This document shows positions 62,525-64,000 of a stretch of 64,000 nucleotides of DNA, one piece after another. Location of the stretch: positions 1,205,001 through 1,269,000 of the forward strand of contig JAGKQI010000079.1 in the NCBI GenBank assembly GCA_018806915.1, given 5' to 3'. Position numbers and translations under genes: made by a program. The notes under the pieces were generated by a model. It saw only the letters and a list, made by a program, of their open reading frames with translations, did not search any database and was not told where the DNA came from. The stretch comes from Phytophthora colocasiae (lineage: Eukaryota; Oomycota; Peronosporomycetes; Peronosporales; Peronosporaceae). Positions within the stretch are counted from its first letter, which is position 1, and every line of letters starts with the position of its first letter.

Positions 62525-63487
62525 ATGGCCAGGCCTATCAAACATTCTGATAGACAGTTTTCAGAGCGTAGTGTAGCTGCAACTCTTTGCCAGTTACCTG
62601 GTTTTCAGAGTCTCTGGTGTCCCGTCGCACAGTCTGATTCTGTCAGACTCAGAAACTTGAATTTGACTTGCCAAACAGGCGATCATTTTCAAAACTCCGT
62701 CCTTTCGCTCATGACTGAGGAAACGAACGCTTCTCTGAGCTTAAACGCCCCACCGAATGGGGCGGCAGGCGACGCCACAGGCACTTGTCCTGCTTCGGCA
62801 ACTGCCAATATGTCGCAGGGTGGAGATGTTGGTTCGGCCACATCGCCAGGTGGCAGCCCTAGCGCCCCAGCCCATGCATCCCAACCTACCGACTCACAGG
62901 TCGATGGTCCGACTGAGGATCTCCCTGGTGATGACATGAACTCGGCCGGTGTTGGTGATCTCTCGCCACCAGTGGTTTCACGTGGGGAATCTCACTCTGA
63001 ATTCTCTGAGGGAACTCCTGGTGTCTTCAGACCGCGAGCCTTTGGTGCCCCACGGCTTTTGTCTAGGGAAGAGGTCGATCGGCTGTTTCGTCAGGGTCTG
63101 GTGACAACCACAGGGGATCAAGTCACGGCGTTGGGGGACTCTGATGTTCCCCAGAACTATATCGCTCCCAGCGTGAAGCCAGAGGGACGTGCCTTTCTGG
63201 TGAGTACCCCCGCGCGAGCTGAAGACTTCAGAAGAGGGCGCCACATAGCGAATGCGTACGGTGGCCCCTGTGTGCTCGTGGGTTACGAGGCACTTACTGA
63301 TGAAGACCTCCGGGAGCTGGAGCGAGTGATTCCAAGCTTCGACCCCACCGAAGTTGTGTCTCCGTGCGCCCAGACTCCAGACGTGCGTACTCTGGATGCT
63401 TTGACGTCGTCTGTGGATGTTCGCCGGGAACTATTATTCGCGCAGGCGTCTGGACGTCCTGGTACGCTTGTTCCAACGGGTATTTAG
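62525..63487 (+). CDS. E4 antisense accessory protein
   Basis: 320 residues from ATG 62,525 (an internal ATG at 62,713, MTEETNAS, may be the true start). The Ser/Pro/Gly-rich first part is followed by a folded-looking C-terminal half (LLSREEVDRLFRQGLV, FLVSTPARAEDFRRGRH, YGGPCVLVGYEALTDEDL, SSVDVRRELLF). The last part aligns by eye with the E3 antisense ORF. No known domain is recognised. Its 3' end overlaps the end of pol on the other strand by 54 bp because intervening sequence present in E3 is missing, so the final 12 or so residues may not be native. Confidence 0.7.
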   Translation: MARPIKHSDRQFSERSVAATLCQLPGFQSLWCPVAQSDSVRLRNLNLTCQTGDHFQNSVLSLMTEETNASLSLNAPPNGAAGDATGTCPASATANMSQGGDVGSATSPGGSPSAPAHASQPTDSQVDGPTEDLPGDDMNSAGVGDLSPPVVSRGESHSEFSEGTPGVFRPRAFGAPRLLSREEVDRLFRQGLVTTTGDQVTALGDSDVPQNYIAPSVKPEGRAFLVSTPARAEDFRRGRHIANAYGGPCVLVGYEALTDEDLRELERVIPSFDPTEVVSPCAQTPDVRTLDALTSSVDVRRELLFAQASGRPGTLVPTGI

Positions 63488-64000
63488 AATCTTCTCCACT
63501 TCATACTCGCCGTTTTCAATATCAGGTTCCCAACTATCTTCTGGTAACAGGGCGGCGTCAAAATCATCATCTTCTGGAATCTGGAGTTCCGCCGTGGGTC
63601 GTCTGGGGAACAGAGCCCTTGGCTTCAGACGGCTCACATGGACCCAGGGGTTCACGCGGTAGCCGGTATCTTTAACCTTGAGTCGTACTCTGAAATCGTC
63701 CAGCATCTCTTCGATCCTGAAGGGTCCGTGCCACATGTGTGCTAGTTTTCTGCTCAGTCCCGTTTGTACCTTAGGGATGTAGAGCCATACAGCGTCGCCT
63801 ATAGTGAAGCCTGACTTCAGACGTTCTGATAACTCGTTCCACTTTCTGGTTTGTTCTTCAGACCGATTACGTTTTGCCTTCTTCTGGAGATCTTCGGCAC
63901 ATGCCAAAGCATAACTATAATCTCGTTGCATCTTCCTTCTCCACTCGTAAGCAGTTCGCTCCTGAGTCGTCGACGGCTTGGGTCCAAGCATAGTGGACAC
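63434..64000 (-). pseudogene. E4 pol, C-terminal fragment, truncated chromodomain
   Basis: 188 codons entering from beyond the window: the integrase C-terminal region (LSRKLAHMWHGPFRIEEM) and the start of a chromodomain (GEYEVEKILNTRWNKRTRT), then a stop at 63,434. In E3 the same point continues with YLVKWKGYDEPEW. The lost chromodomain end and the missing spacer to the antisense ORF suggest one deletion near 63,470. Confidence 0.85.

Larger units (their letters stand above)
60786..64000 (-). mobile_element. E4: E3-related giant Gypsy element, 3' part only
   Basis: 3' LTR, antisense ORF and the C-terminal part of pol in the same order as E3; the rest lies beyond the window. The LTR and pol are clearly homologous to E3 but diverged, and TCCGGA-type words are replaced by CAGAGT/CAGAC-type words. 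Pol ends early within the chromodomain, so this copy has a deletion. Confidence 0.88.

Overview
The window looks like a transposon-rich, gene-poor stretch of a plant-pathogenic oomycete nuclear genome, most likely Phytophthora or a close relative. The clues are two Crinkler-type (CRN) effector genes with the LFLAK-like and HVLVxxP N-terminal signature, chromodomain Ty3/Gypsy elements, a piggyBac-type transposase, a PUB-domain (UBX/PNGase-associated) gene, GLUT-type sugar transporter and START-like remnants, and very short GT-AG introns (51-65 bp). No rRNA, tRNA gene, CRISPR or bacterial feature was seen.

Layout. (1) 1-3,830: a CRN gene and a frameshifted PUB gene form the left arm (about 892-3,323) of a large inverted duplication; the right arm is 38,036-42,717. 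(2) 3,831-37,873: three Ty3/Gypsy elements nested like Russian dolls in the spacer. Element 1 (E1, 3,831-37,873, TSD GTCAT) has its 3' LTR split by element 2 (E2, 9,432-37,695, TSD GCTG), whose gag is split by element 3 (E3, 11,774-26,220, TSD CTGC, inserted in the opposite orientation). E1 is an ordinary 5.8 kb element. E2 (13.8 kb without E3) and E3 (14.4 kb) are giant elements with extra genes: an antisense ORF in each, plus a membrane-protein (env-position) ORF in E2 and an acidic ORF in front of gag in E3. (3) 38,036-43,557: the inverted CRN/PUB arm, broken by two tandem near-identical copies of a 1.12 kb unknown element separated by TCATT, then a copy of the E1 target site without E1. 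(4) 43,562-52,863: a 9.3 kb element with piggyBac-type ends (TTAA, CCCTATTGCG termini, matching subterminal hairpins). It carries a five-exon, decayed piggyBac transposase, three broken host-like genes (aldo/keto reductase, START-like, sugar transporter) and one intact SANT/Myb-DOT1-like methyltransferase gene. (5) 53,082-59,008: a second E1-like Gypsy element (E5, minus strand), with a hAT-like non-autonomous insertion in its 3' LTR. (6) 60,077-64,000: a deleted E3-type LTR interrupted by element 4 (E4), an E3 relative that runs off the window.

How the parts fit. The two large Gypsy families share a plan: gag-pol on one strand and an accessory ORF on the opposite strand near the 3' LTR. Each is also saturated with its own short word (AACGCT/AACGGT in E2, TCCGGA/TCCGAA in E3, CAGAGT in E4), in coding and non-coding DNA. 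E3 and E4 have homologous accessory proteins and homologous pol but different words. This resembles a family-specific self-recognition system (inference, by analogy with motif-binding anti-silencing factors of some plant transposons) and is the main candidate for undescribed biology here. The second is the piggyBac-type element with a DOT1-like histone methyltransferase gene as possible cargo.
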